Translations under genes and position numbers: made by a program
The notes under the pieces: generated by a model
The model's input: only the letters and a program-made list of their open reading frames with translations
Told to the model about the DNA's origin: nothing
The model's database searches: none
Assembly (NCBI GenBank): GCA_900314555.1
Contig: OMVQ01000003.1
Span: 78,576 to 142,575 of the forward strand
Reading direction: 5' to 3'
DNA: 64,000 nt
Source of the DNA: an uncultured Eubacteriales bacterium
Lineage (GTDB): Bacteria > Bacillota > Clostridia > Lachnospirales > Lachnospiraceae
In this document: positions 55,256 through 64,000 of the stretch, piece by piece
Layout of the letters: every line of letters begins with the position of its first letter
How positions within the stretch are numbered: position 1 is the first letter of the stretch

Positions 55256-57299
55256 CCAATATTTAGAGATTTTTATCGACGAAACAAATGAACATTTACA
55301 AAGTCTTAATGAGCAGTTGCTTATTATTGAGAAAGAACCTGAGAATACTGACACAATTAACGAGATATTCAGAGCAGCACATTCGTTAAAAGGTATGGCA
55401 GGTACAATGGGCTATAAGCGTATGCAGAAGCTCACACATCAGATGGAAAATGTATTTTCAGAGATTAGAAATGGTAAGATGAAAGTTACACCTAATCTTG
55501 TAGATGTATTATTCCAGTGCCTTGATGCTCTTGAAAGCTATCTTGAGATAATTCAGGAAAGCGGAGATGAGGGAGATAACGATAATGAGGCAATTTTAAA
55601 TCAGTTAGATGCCATTTTGAATGGTGGTGCTCCACAGGCAGAGAAGAAAGAAGAAGTTGTGGCACAGACTGCACCTGAGAAGAAAGCTGATGATGGCAAA
55701 AAAGAAAAATATAAAGATTTTGTATTCGCAGATTTTGAGAAGCATGCAATAGAAGAAGCTTTCGAGAAGAAGATGAATGTGTATACAATTACTGTATTTG
55801 TAGATGAATCTTGTCTTTTAAAAGCTGCAAGAGCATTTCTTGTATTTAAGAACTTAGAGAGTGTTGGTGAGATTATTAAATCTAACCCACCTGCACAGGA
55901 TATAGAAGATGAAAAATTTGACTTTGATTTCAGTATATGTGTAATCTCTAGTGAATCGCTTGAGAAAGTTCTTGGAGTTATCAAGAATGTATCAGAGATT
56001 AAAGATGCAATCGGCGAGAAGTTAGAAAAACTTCCTGAAGAGAAGAAAAACGAAACAGCAGTTGAAGAGAAAAAAGAAGTGAAGAAGGAAACAAAAGCTC
56101 CTGCTAAGGGTGGTAATAATAAGCCGGCAACAGGTAAGCCTATTGTTAACCGTTCTGTCAGAGTAGACATAGAGAAACTCGATGTATTGATGAATCTTGT
56201 CAGTGAGCTTATCATTGCTAAGAATGGTCTTGTATCACAGAGTGTATCTGATGCAAGTGTTAAGTCACAGGCATTTAATGAACAGATTGAATACTTAGAG
56301 AGAGTTACAACTAATCTTCATGAATCAGTAATGAAAGTCCGTATGATGCCTATTGAGACAGTTACACAGAAATTCCCTAGAATGATTAGAGATTTATGTA
56401 AGAAACTCAATAAGAATATGGAACTTGTAATGACAGGTGAAGATACAGAGTTAGACAGAACCGTAATCGATGAAATCGGTGATCCTCTTATGCATTTACT
56501 TAGAAATTCAGCCGACCATGGTCTTGAATCACCTGAGAAGCGTGCTGAAAGAGGTAAGCCTGAAGTTGGTACAATAAGACTTGATGCATATCAGGATGGT
56601 AACAACGTTGTCATCGAAGTTGGTGATGATGGTAATGGTATTGATGTTGAAGCAGTAAGAAATAAAGCTGTTGAAAAAGGAACTGTTACACCTGAACAGG
56701 CAGAACTTATGTCTGATAAAGAAGTAATAGATTTATTATTCAAACCAAGCTTCTCAACAGCAAAGGTTGTTTCAGATATTTCAGGACGAGGCGTAGGTCT
56801 TGACGTTGTTAAGACTAAGATAGAATCACTTGGTGGTGATATCGAGGTTAAGACAGCATTAGGTGAAGGAAGTACATTCGTAATCAGATTGCCACTTACA
56901 TTAGCTATTATTCAGGCATTAATGGTAGAGTTAGGTGATGAGAAATACGCTATTTCATTAGGAAGTATCCAGACTATCGAGGATATTCCTGTATCAGAGA
57001 TTAAGTATGTACAGACTAAAGAAGTAGTCAACTTAAGAGGTACAGTTATACCACTTATAAGATTAGATTCAGTTTTAGATATTGAACATGCAGAAGATGA
57101 CGAAAGTCTTACAGTTGTAGTCGTTAAGAAAGGCGACAAGCTTGCAGGTCTTGTAGTAGATAAGTTAATCGGACAGCAGGAAATTGTTATCAAGTCATTA
57201 GGTAAATACATAAGTAACAGCAGCAAGATAATAGGCGGAGCTACTATATTAGGTGATGGCGAAGTTGCCCTTATTCTTGATGTTAACACATTATTATAA
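55245..57299 (+). CDS. cheA: Chemotaxis histidine kinase CheA
   Basis: This 684-residue kinase has the HPt (P1) domain with phosphorylated His46 in RAAHSLKGMAGTMG, a P2 CheY/CheB-docking region (about 160-250), a Lys/Glu-rich linker, the P3 dimerisation domain from about 300, the HATPase P4 domain with HLLRNSADHG, DDGNGID and GRGVGLDVVK, and a CheW-like P5 domain. All active-site motifs are present. GTGGGGGTG inside cheB is the ribosome-binding site. Confidence 0.97.
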   Translation: MDVSQYLEIFIDETNEHLQSLNEQLLIIEKEPENTDTINEIFRAAHSLKGMAGTMGYKRMQKLTHQMENVFSEIRNGKMKVTPNLVDVLFQCLDALESYLEIIQESGDEGDNDNEAILNQLDAILNGGAPQAEKKEEVVAQTAPEKKADDGKKEKYKDFVFADFEKHAIEEAFEKKMNVYTITVFVDESCLLKAARAFLVFKNLESVGEIIKSNPPAQDIEDEKFDFDFSICVISSESLEKVLGVIKNVSEIKDAIGEKLEKLPEEKKNETAVEEKKEVKKETKAPAKGGNNKPATGKPIVNRSVRVDIEKLDVLMNLVSELIIAKNGLVSQSVSDASVKSQAFNEQIEYLERVTTNLHESVMKVRMMPIETVTQKFPRMIRDLCKKLNKNMELVMTGEDTELDRTVIDEIGDPLMHLLRNSADHGLESPEKRAERGKPEVGTIRLDAYQDGNNVVIEVGDDGNGIDVEAVRNKAVEKGTVTPEQAELMSDKEVIDLLFKPSFSTAKVVSDISGRGVGLDVVKTKIESLGGDIEVKTALGEGSTFVIRLPLTLAIIQALMVELGDEKYAISLGSIQTIEDIPVSEIKYVQTKEVVNLRGTVIPLIRLDSVLDIEHAEDDESLTVVVVKKGDKLAGLVVDKLIGQQEIVIKSLGKYISNSSKIIGGATILGDGEVALILDVNTLL

Positions 57300-57313
57300 T
57301 GGGGGTGGCTAAA

Positions 57314-57778
57314 GTGGATACAAACAAATTAGAAACTAAACTTGAAACAAAACAATATATAGTTGTAAATATCGGTGAGGAACAGTACGGAATAGACATT
57401 AGCTATGTGGATAATATAGTTAAGATGCAGAAGATAACAAGAGTTCCAAAGTCACAGAAATATTTCAATGGTGTAATTAATCTCCGAGGCGAGATAGTTC
57501 CTATTATGAGTCTTAGAAGAAGATTTGAATTAGAAGAGGACGTATTTACAGATAAGACAAGAATAATTATTCTTAAGCCTGAACAACAGGAGCCAATTGG
57601 AATAATTGTCGATATGGTTAAAGAAGTTGTTAATTTATCAGAACAGGACGTTGATAAGATGGCAATTGATGCACAGGACGAATTGTCTAAATATATCTGT
57701 GGAATCGGTAAAAACAACAATAATAATACATTAATTTCATTACTTAACATAAATAATGTAATCGCTGAAAATCAGTAA
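57314..57778 (+). CDS. cheW: Chemotaxis coupling protein CheW
   Basis: This 154-residue adaptor couples CheA to receptors. It has the SH3-like CheW fold with YIVVNIGEEQYGIDISYVDN, KYFNGVINLRGEIVPIMSL and GIIVDMVKEVVNL. A GTG at 57314 preceded by GGGGGTGG is the most likely start; an ATG at 57299 overlaps the cheA stop and would have no separate ribosome-binding site. Confidence 0.95.
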   Translation: MDTNKLETKLETKQYIVVNIGEEQYGIDISYVDNIVKMQKITRVPKSQKYFNGVINLRGEIVPIMSLRRRFELEEDVFTDKTRIIILKPEQQEPIGIIVDMVKEVVNLSEQDVDKMAIDAQDELSKYICGIGKNNNNNTLISLLNINNVIAENQ

Positions 57779-57795
57779 GCTGAAAGCGTGGTGTC

Positions 57796-58419
57796 ATGTC
57801 AAAAATAGATTTAAACGAATTAAGCTCTATGCAATATGATGTTCTTAAAGAACTTGGTAACATTGGCGCAGGTAATGCGACAACTGCATTGGCTCAGATG
57901 ATTAATAAAAAAGTAGACATAGGAGTACCTCATGTACGACTGGTGGATTTTAATGAAATATCTACCATAATCGGCTGCGAAGAAAATGTAATGGTAGGCA
58001 TACTCATTATGTTAAGCGGAGATGTAAATGGTATGATGATGTTTCTGTTAGATGAGGCAATTGCAAAGAATCTCGTTAATATCTTAATGGGAAGAGAAGA
58101 TGATAGTCTTAATTTTGATGACATGGAAATGTCCGCAGTAATGGAAATCGGAAATATTATTTCAGGCGCATACTTACGTTCACTGTCTGAAATGACTAAT
58201 TTAAAAATTGATGTATCAGTTCCAATGCTTCAAATTGATATGGCCGGTGCGATATTAAGCGTTCCGGCAATCGAATTTGGCAAAATAGGAGATAAAGTTC
58301 TTCTTATAGAAACAGAATTTGATGAGGCTGCTGATAATAATGAAACTATAAGTGGCTACTATATTCTCGTTCCTGAACTTGAATCTTATGAGAAAATCTT
58401 AGAATCTTTAGGTGTCTAG
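57796..58419 (+). CDS. cheC: CheY-P phosphatase CheC
   Basis: This 207-residue protein has two CheC-type phosphatase motifs, ELGN in LKELGNIGAGNATTALA and EIGN in VMEIGNIISGAYL, both intact. It dephosphorylates CheY-P and binds CheD to tune receptor adaptation. AAAGCGTGG is a poor ribosome-binding site, and the gene starts 17 bases after cheW. Confidence 0.96.
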   Translation: MSKIDLNELSSMQYDVLKELGNIGAGNATTALAQMINKKVDIGVPHVRLVDFNEISTIIGCEENVMVGILIMLSGDVNGMMMFLLDEAIAKNLVNILMGREDDSLNFDDMEMSAVMEIGNIISGAYLRSLSEMTNLKIDVSVPMLQIDMAGAILSVPAIEFGKIGDKVLLIETEFDEAADNNETISGYYILVPELESYEKILESLGV

Positions 58420-58434
58420 GAGGAAATCAGCAAA

Positions 58435-58923
58435 ATGGATGAAATTGTGAAGGTTGGTATGGCTGATATGAAAATATGTGAACCACCTAAGGGTCTTACG
58501 ACACTTGGGTTGGGTTCATGTGTTGGAGTCGTAATATATGATGTAAAAACCAAATTAAGTGGTATGGTACATGTAATGCTGCCTGACAGCACTAAGATTA
58601 GAAATAATGCAAACAGAGCAAAATTTGCAGATACCGGAATCTTAGATATGTTTGAAAGTATGATTAACAGTGGCTCAAGGAAGAATGACCTGATAGCCAA
58701 GATTGCAGGCGGAGCACAGATGTTCTCGTATGGTTCCGCTAACAATGAACTGATGCGTGTCGGTGAGAAGAATGTAGAAGCCGCAAAAGGAATTTTAGCA
58801 GATTTAGGAATACCTATTATCGCAGAGGATACGGGACTTAATTACGGAAGAACCATAATATTTGATTCAAATAACGGAAATCTGATTATAAGAGCAGTAG
58901 GTAAAACTGAAAAAGTGATTTAG
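58435..58923 (+). CDS. cheD: Chemoreceptor glutamine deamidase CheD
   Basis: This 162-residue enzyme deamidates receptor glutamines. The catalytic Cys is in LGLGSCVGVVIYD and the His in SGMVHVMLPDS, followed by ANRAKFADTGI with the expected Thr. It is encoded directly after its regulator CheC. TAGGAGGAA precedes the ATG. Confidence 0.96.
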   Translation: MDEIVKVGMADMKICEPPKGLTTLGLGSCVGVVIYDVKTKLSGMVHVMLPDSTKIRNNANRAKFADTGILDMFESMINSGSRKNDLIAKIAGGAQMFSYGSANNELMRVGEKNVEAAKGILADLGIPIIAEDTGLNYGRTIIFDSNNGNLIIRAVGKTEKVI

Positions 58924-58956
58924 AAAAGTGAATGACAAACCAGGAGAGTGGTCTAT

Positions 58957-59292
58957 ATGAACAGAACCAGATATATACCATCAATAGTTATGTTAGCAGC
59001 AGACTTTGTAGCGTGCATAGCGACTATTTATTTCAAATATACAACCAGAGAAATAATGCTTATTGTATTGGCAACAAGCGTAATATTTTTAGTATTAGGT
59101 TTATTTATTAAAATGTTTGCGGAAAAATATCTGGTAGTAGAGACTATGAAAGATGTTCTTGAGGAAGATGGCGAGAACACTCAGGAAGAAGATACGGATA
59201 AAGATAATAAAGACAATAAAGACAACAACGATAGTAAAAAGGATAACAAAAAAGACAAAAAAGAAAATTCTAAGAGTACAAAAGAAGATTAG
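58957..59292 (+). CDS. Small two-TM membrane protein with Lys/Asp-rich tail
   Basis: This 111-residue protein of unknown function has two transmembrane helices (about 8-28 and 32-54) and a C-terminal tail of about 45 residues dominated by Asp, Lys, Asn and Glu (repeats of DNKDNKDNN type), probably disordered and cytoplasmic. AGGAGAGTGG precedes the ATG at 58957; an in-frame GTG at 58948 lies inside that site. It sits between cheD and sigD, where B. subtilis has no gene. Confidence 0.75.
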   Translation: MNRTRYIPSIVMLAADFVACIATIYFKYTTREIMLIVLATSVIFLVLGLFIKMFAEKYLVVETMKDVLEEDGENTQEEDTDKDNKDNKDNNDSKKDNKKDKKENSKSTKED

Positions 59293-59345
59293 TTAAATAT
59301 TAGTAAAGTAATAAAGAGTAAAGATAAAGAGACTTGGAGGCAACG

Positions 59346-60110
59346 ATGGACGAGAACTCAAGAAACCATTTATGGGAAGAGTATATGAGCACTAAGAATA
59401 GTGAAATAAGAGATAAAATAATACTTGAATATGCTCCGCTTGTTAAGATTGTTGCCGGAAGACTGAGTATTTATTTGGGATATAATGTGGAATATGATGA
59501 TTTAGTCGGATATGGAATCTTTGGATTAATTGATGCAATAGATAAATTCGATTATGGCAAAGGTGTAAAATTTGAAACATATGCAAGTCTCAGAATAAGA
59601 GGAGCTATATTAGACCAGATAAGAAAGATGGACTGGATTCCAAGGTCGTTAAGACAGAAACAGAAGAAGATGGAAGCGGCCATAAGTAAAATAGAAACTC
59701 AGTATGGCAGACCGGCTAAAGACGAAGAGATAGCAAGTGAATTAGGAATAGAGACTGAAGAACTCATAAACTGGCAGGGACAGGCTAAGATTACTAATAT
59801 CATTTCGCTTGATGAATTCGTTGAGGCAGCAGGCGAGAAAGAAGTTAATGTAATTAAGTCTAATTCATATGAACAGCCTGAGAGTATTGCACTTAAGAAT
59901 GAAGTCAAGCAGCAGCTTATGGATTCGCTAGAGACATTAACTGATAAAGAAAGAAAAGTAATCCTGTTATATTATTATGAAGAGCTTACGCTTAAAGAAA
60001 TAAGTAGGATACTTGAGGTATCTGAATCTAGAGTATCTCAGTTGCATACGAAAGCATTGCAGAAGATGAAAGTGAAATTAGGCGATTATATGGAGATTTT
60101 AACCTTATAA
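59346..60110 (+). CDS. sigD: Flagellar sigma factor SigD/FliA (sigma-28)
   Basis: This 254-residue sigma-70 family protein has region 2 (VEYDDLVGYGIFGLIDAIDK, VKFETYASLRIRGAILDQIR, DWIPRSLRQK), region 3 and region 4 (LTLKEISRILEVSESRVSQL) but no region 1, the FliA/WhiG/SigD layout. It directs late flagellar and chemotaxis transcription. The ATG at 59346 follows TTGGAGG; a TTG at 59334 overlaps that site. No anti-sigma factor FlgM is in this window. Confidence 0.96.
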   Translation: MDENSRNHLWEEYMSTKNSEIRDKIILEYAPLVKIVAGRLSIYLGYNVEYDDLVGYGIFGLIDAIDKFDYGKGVKFETYASLRIRGAILDQIRKMDWIPRSLRQKQKKMEAAISKIETQYGRPAKDEEIASELGIETEELINWQGQAKITNIISLDEFVEAAGEKEVNVIKSNSYEQPESIALKNEVKQQLMDSLETLTDKERKVILLYYYEELTLKEISRILEVSESRVSQLHTKALQKMKVKLGDYMEILTL

Positions 60111-60137
60111 TTATGTAAGAATGTATGGAGGAATAGA

Positions 60138-61736
60138 ATGGAAAATGTAAACGGATATTTTCAAGTTGTCAGAAGTAAAGAGGGAACTTCATTAAAGTTG
60201 TTTCCGGAAAAAGGAAATGGGCAGAAATTAGACATTAACGATATAATGTCTTATTTAGATTATAATAAAATAGATGATTACCAGTTAGTAGAGCTAAATA
60301 AGGAGATAAACAATCTGACAGAGGAAAAGGTTGTATTTATCTCTAATTATGTTGGTTATCCGATTAATGAATATATGAAGATTACTATTTCTAATGACAG
60401 GATGGAAGCAAAAGTCAGATTTTATCCTCCAAGTAATGATGGTAAGAGAATGGATATAGATGAGATGAAAGGTGATTTGAAAGCACTTGGCATTAAATAC
60501 GGAATTGACGAAAGAGTATTTCAGGTTATAAGTAAAACTCCTATATATTGCACAGATTTTATTGTATCCAGAGGTAAGGCGGTCAGAGAGGGTACGAATG
60601 CCAGTATAGAATATTTATTCAACACAGACAGAAGAATACGTCCAAAACATAATGACGATGGTTCAGTTGATTTCCATCAGCTTAATAATATAAGCCACAT
60701 AAAGGCAGGAGACAAATTAGCTATATTACATATGGCTGACAAAGGCGAAAGTGGCATAGATATAATGGGAGCATATATTAATCCAAAGCCTGTTAAAGAT
60801 GTTAAGTTAAAATATGGTAAAAATATCAAGTTATCAGATGATGGATTAAGTATTATTTCAGAAGTAAATGGACATGCCATTTTAGAGGGCGACAGGGTAT
60901 TTGTATCGGATTGCTATGATGTACCGGGAGATGTTGATAATTCTACAGGCGACATCGATTATGAGGGAAATGTAATAATACATGGAAATGTGCGAACAGG
61001 CTTTAAAGTCAAGGCAACAGGTGATATCGAAGTATTCGGCTCGGTAGAGGGAGCTGAACTCATTTCCGGTGGTCAGGTAATATTACGACATGGTATGCAG
61101 GGAATGGCAAAAGGAAAGATTATTGCAAAGGGAAATATAGTTACTAAATTCATTGAAAGTGCAAGAGTATATTCGGGTGGATATATAGAGGCTGCGGCAA
61201 TAATCCAGTGCCAGGTATCGGCAAAAGGCGATATAAGAGTTAATGGACAAAGAGGACACATAATCGGAGGTCATATAAGAACATTAACCACAGTTGAGGC
61301 TAAGACAATCGGTTCGGGAATGGGAATCTCGACAGTTGTCGAAGTAGGTTTTGACCCGGAATTACAGGATAGAATAGCTAATATAAAGAAACAACTGATA
61401 GATAAGAATAACGAATATAAGTTAAATGTCCAAAGAGCAGAGGTACTTAATAAACGTCTTAAATCAGGTATGATTAAAGATGAGCAGAAGATTGAATTAA
61501 AGATGGCATTAGTTAATATGCAGACTCTTCAAGGTGAATTGAATTCATTACAGGAAGAGTTAGCAGGACTTGAAGAACAGAATGATAATAACAGTCAGGC
61601 ATGCATTAAGGTACAGAATTATGTATATCCGGGTACACAATTAATAGTAGCCGGAGAATATTATAATGTTACTAATGAAATAAGTTATTGTGAGTTCAGA
61701 AAAATAGATGGCGAAGTTAAAATGCAACCATTATAG
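60138..61736 (+). CDS. FapA family protein (DUF342)
   Basis: This 532-residue protein has an N-terminal domain (about 1-240), a central right-handed beta-helix-like repeat region with Gly/Ile periodicity (GDIDYEGNVIIHGNVRTGFK, VKATGDIEVFGSVEGAELIS), and a C-terminal coiled coil near 405-470. This is the flagellar assembly protein A / DUF342 architecture; its exact function is not established. TATGGAGGAA precedes the ATG. It follows sigD and probably belongs to the same operon. Confidence 0.85.
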   Translation: MENVNGYFQVVRSKEGTSLKLFPEKGNGQKLDINDIMSYLDYNKIDDYQLVELNKEINNLTEEKVVFISNYVGYPINEYMKITISNDRMEAKVRFYPPSNDGKRMDIDEMKGDLKALGIKYGIDERVFQVISKTPIYCTDFIVSRGKAVREGTNASIEYLFNTDRRIRPKHNDDGSVDFHQLNNISHIKAGDKLAILHMADKGESGIDIMGAYINPKPVKDVKLKYGKNIKLSDDGLSIISEVNGHAILEGDRVFVSDCYDVPGDVDNSTGDIDYEGNVIIHGNVRTGFKVKATGDIEVFGSVEGAELISGGQVILRHGMQGMAKGKIIAKGNIVTKFIESARVYSGGYIEAAAIIQCQVSAKGDIRVNGQRGHIIGGHIRTLTTVEAKTIGSGMGISTVVEVGFDPELQDRIANIKKQLIDKNNEYKLNVQRAEVLNKRLKSGMIKDEQKIELKMALVNMQTLQGELNSLQEELAGLEEQNDNNSQACIKVQNYVYPGTQLIVAGEYYNVTNEISYCEFRKIDGEVKMQPL

Positions 61737-61750
61737 GAAAGGATAAAGAA

Positions 61751-62059
61751 ATGATTGGTCCACTAGAATTTAATGGTGTTGTACAAAGAGCACAGGATAT
61801 TTCAATAATAAAGCAGAATGAGGATATTAAGCCTCAGTATGAGCATATGAATGTGCAAAATCAGCAACAGCAGAAGTCAATAATTAAACATGAAAATGTG
61901 AATAAAAAGGATAATGCTGATGCAAAAGAGAATAAATTCGATGCTAAAGAAGAGGGCAATGGAACATATTACAGCAGACAGTATAATAAAAAGAAAAAAG
62001 AAGATGAAGATGGCACTGTTGTAAGAAAACAGTCAGGTTCATTTGATGTTACAGTCTGA
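61751..62059 (+). CDS. Small Lys/Gln-rich protein in the motility operon
   Basis: This 102-residue hydrophilic protein of unknown function begins IGPLEFNGVVQRAQDISIIK, is Lys/Asn/Gln-rich in the middle and ends TVVRKQSGSFDVTV. No membrane segment or domain is recognised. A weak GGAAAGG is the ribosome-binding site. Its start and end look conserved-type, with a low-complexity middle. Confidence 0.7.
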   Translation: MIGPLEFNGVVQRAQDISIIKQNEDIKPQYEHMNVQNQQQQKSIIKHENVNKKDNADAKENKFDAKEEGNGTYYSRQYNKKKKEDEDGTVVRKQSGSFDVTV

Positions 62060-62111
62060 GCAGCGTTTTATTAAAAATATTATAGAGTCAGGAAGCAGAC
62101 GAGGTGTTAAA

Positions 62112-62957
62112 ATGGCAGGAATGGAAATTTTTCTCATAATCGTAGGAGTTACTGCGATAATCGGCAGCTTTGTATTTGCAAAAACATTAGAGAAAAATGA
62201 TAATACTAATGAGAATAACAGTGGCGTAACAGAAGCTATGTTAGAAGAGCAGGTCAGTAAAGCTGTTGACCATATATTAGATGACAGAATCGAAGAGACA
62301 GAAGCAAAGATGGACAAATTATCAAGTGAAAAGATAATGGCTGTTGGTGATTATTCAGACAATGTCTTAAAAGAAATTGATAAAAACCATGATGAAGTAA
62401 TGTTTCTATACAGTATGCTTAACGAAAAGGAAAAAGAAGTTAAAAATGCTGTTAAAGACGTAGAAAATATAAAGAGAAGCATAAACGTCATAGCTAATAA
62501 TAAGAATACGGGTAAATCTGATGAGTCAGAAATATTTGTAAATAACCAGATAAACGACAATATAAAAAATACAAAAGCGAGTAAAGAAACAGTTTCAGAT
62601 ATTTCAGATATGAAAGAAGATTTTTCATCTCTACAGGAAAAAGATACTGATAAAACTCTTGCTATTGATAATAATGTGAATGTTAATATAATGTCTAAAG
62701 ATAATATTAACAGAAATGTGACAACTTCAGCATCTAAAGACAATAGAGATAAAACAGAGAAAAATCTTAATTCGAATACAAGTAAGAAGAATAAAGTTGT
62801 TGCAATCGCACATAAAGATGTGAAGAAGAACAACAATAATAAAATTCTTGAATTATATTCAAAAGGTATGTCAAATATTGATATTGCTAAAGAATTAAAC
62901 CTTGGTATGGGTGAAGTCAGATTAGTAATTGATTTATATAAGAATAAGAAAAGATAA
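62112..62957 (+). CDS. Membrane-anchored coiled-coil protein with C-terminal helix-turn-helix-like domain (DUF6115-like)
   Basis: This 281-residue protein has an N-terminal transmembrane helix (about 4-24), a long charged coiled-coil/disordered region and a C-terminal helix-turn-helix-like segment KILELYSKGMSNIDIAKELN then LGMGEVRLVIDLYKNKK. The shape and position are like SwrB of B. subtilis. The ATG at 62112 with GAGGTG just upstream was preferred to a TTG at 62043 that would overlap the previous gene and place a soluble stretch before the membrane helix. Confidence 0.7.
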   Translation: MAGMEIFLIIVGVTAIIGSFVFAKTLEKNDNTNENNSGVTEAMLEEQVSKAVDHILDDRIEETEAKMDKLSSEKIMAVGDYSDNVLKEIDKNHDEVMFLYSMLNEKEKEVKNAVKDVENIKRSINVIANNKNTGKSDESEIFVNNQINDNIKNTKASKETVSDISDMKEDFSSLQEKDTDKTLAIDNNVNVNIMSKDNINRNVTTSASKDNRDKTEKNLNSNTSKKNKVVAIAHKDVKKNNNNKILELYSKGMSNIDIAKELNLGMGEVRLVIDLYKNKKR

Positions 62958-63080
62958 GACAGAAATATAAATAATGAAATTATAAAATAATTTAATAAAT
63001 GAAAATGTAATCAAAGATTTTCTATATAAAATCAAAGAGAAATAATAAAGATAAAAAAGTTAAAAAGGTTGAATAAGAAA

Positions 63081-63692
63081 ATGAAGTTTAAATATTATCT
63101 GCGAGGTTTTGGAACAGGCGTACTGTTTGCAACAATTATTTGTATGATAGGTATGGCAATCCATAATAATCTTGCATCAAATCAGAAAACACATACAAGT
63201 TCTTCGGGAAATGTTATTAAAACAGAGTCGAAAGATAACAAGAATACGAAAGATAATAAGGCTACAGATGATAATAACAAAGGTAGTGAAACAAAAGACG
63301 AACAGAACAAGACAGAAACAACTCAGAATGTTACAACAACGCAGAATGAAACTACAACGAATATAGAGACAACTACACAGAATGAGACAACAACTAAGTT
63401 AGATATGCCTGAGGTTACAACAGAAGAAGTTACCAGTGGAGAGGATATACCACAGGATACAACAGATGGTAATATAGATGCTTCCGGTGATACGGTTACA
63501 TTAGTTATAAAATCAGGTATGATTTCTAATGAAGTAGCAAGATTATTAGAAGAATATGGAGTAGTTGAAAGTGGTTATGATTTCAATATGTATATGTATA
63601 ATAACGGATATGAAAGCAGACTAAGAGTTGGTACATATGAGATAAGAAAAGGTGCATCATATAGTGAGATTGTATCTGCTATTACAAGATAG
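63081..63692 (+). CDS. Short MltG/YceG-like membrane protein
   Basis: This 203-residue protein has an N-terminal transmembrane helix (about 10-30), a Thr/Asn/Lys-rich spacer with TTQNETTT-type repeats (about 75-110), and a C-terminal domain of about 65 residues (VTLVIKSGMISNEVARLLEE to SYSEIVSAITR) resembling the LysM-like N-terminal subdomain of MltG endolytic transglycosylases. The catalytic MltG domain is missing, so it is probably a cell-wall-associated binding protein, not an enzyme. AAAAGGTTG is its weak ribosome-binding site. Confidence 0.65.
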   Translation: MKFKYYLRGFGTGVLFATIICMIGMAIHNNLASNQKTHTSSSGNVIKTESKDNKNTKDNKATDDNNKGSETKDEQNKTETTQNVTTTQNETTTNIETTTQNETTTKLDMPEVTTEEVTSGEDIPQDTTDGNIDASGDTVTLVIKSGMISNEVARLLEEYGVVESGYDFNMYMYNNGYESRLRVGTYEIRKGASYSEIVSAITR

Positions 63693-63767
63693 GGATTGAA
63701 TTAGATAAATAAAAAGTAAAAATACAAAAAGAATGTTGGAAAATGTGAGAAAAAGTAGTAAAAATAC

Positions 63768-63796
63768 TTGAAATTATAAAAGTTTTGTGATAAACT
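63768..63796 (+). promoter_or_regulatory. Promoter of rpsB
   Basis: TTGAAA (63768-63773), 17 bp and TAAACT (63791-63796) form a good sigma-A promoter, giving a leader of about 110 nt before rpsB. No terminator is visible between the MltG-like gene and this promoter. Confidence 0.65.
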
Positions 63797-63802
63797 AACA
63801 AG

Positions 63803-64000
<198 letters not shown>

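Noticed and set aside
55601..56215. 204-codon minus-strand frame inside cheA
   Set aside because: It mirrors the Lys/Glu-rich linker of cheA, giving a Ser/Phe-rich translation typical of antisense shadows.

Overview
This is an AT-rich window from a motile Gram-positive Clostridia bacterium, most likely a member of the Lachnospiraceae. Support comes from CodY, FliY with CheC and CheD, sigma-D type sigma factor, no secretin gene in the pilus locus, strong AGGAGG ribosome-binding sites and frequent TTG/GTG starts. Every convincing gene is on the + strand. I see no rRNA, tRNA, CRISPR array, insertion sequence or prophage.

Region 1 (1-2627): the 3' part of a cation/proton antiporter, a coiled-coil/J-domain protein and a Wzy-type O-antigen ligase-like membrane protein, closed by a strong terminator.

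Region 2 (2677-22968): a complete Gram-positive type IV pilus locus. It encodes the extension ATPase PilB, retraction ATPase PilT, platform PilC, two tandem major-type pilins, prepilin peptidase PilD, a PilM-PilN fusion, a PilO-like protein, four pseudopilin/minor-pilin-like proteins resembling a GspI/K/H/J tip set, and a 2313-residue exported protein with a ricin-type lectin segment. The last is the best candidate for a pilus-associated adhesin and is the most novel-looking part of the window. A strong terminator closes the locus.

Region 3 (22991-28888): a housekeeping and DNA-uptake cluster comM(yifB)-dprA-topA-codY with its own promoter. The comM gene appears to start at an ATT codon.

Region 4 (28750-62957): a single long fla/che operon: flgB-flgC-fliE-fliF-fliG-fliH-fliI-fliJ-motE-like-fliK-flgD-(TIGR02530)-flgE-flbD-motA-motB-fliL-fliM-fliY-cheY-fliO-fliP-fliQ-fliR-flhB-flhA-flhF-flhG-pilZ-cheB-cheA-cheW-cheC-cheD-(small membrane protein)-sigD-(FapA/DUF342)-(small protein)-(DUF6115). 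The upstream gap carries candidate sigma-A and sigma-D promoters and CodY-like boxes. Basal body, export gate, hook, stator, switch and chemotaxis core are here. Flagellin, filament cap, hook-filament junction proteins, CheR and receptors are not.

Region 5 (63081-64000): a short MltG-like membrane protein, then the promoter, structured leader and first 28 codons of rpsB. The order dprA-topA-codY-fla/che-sigD-rpsB matches the ancestral Bacillus subtilis arrangement, without trmFO, xerC and hslVU between topA and codY.
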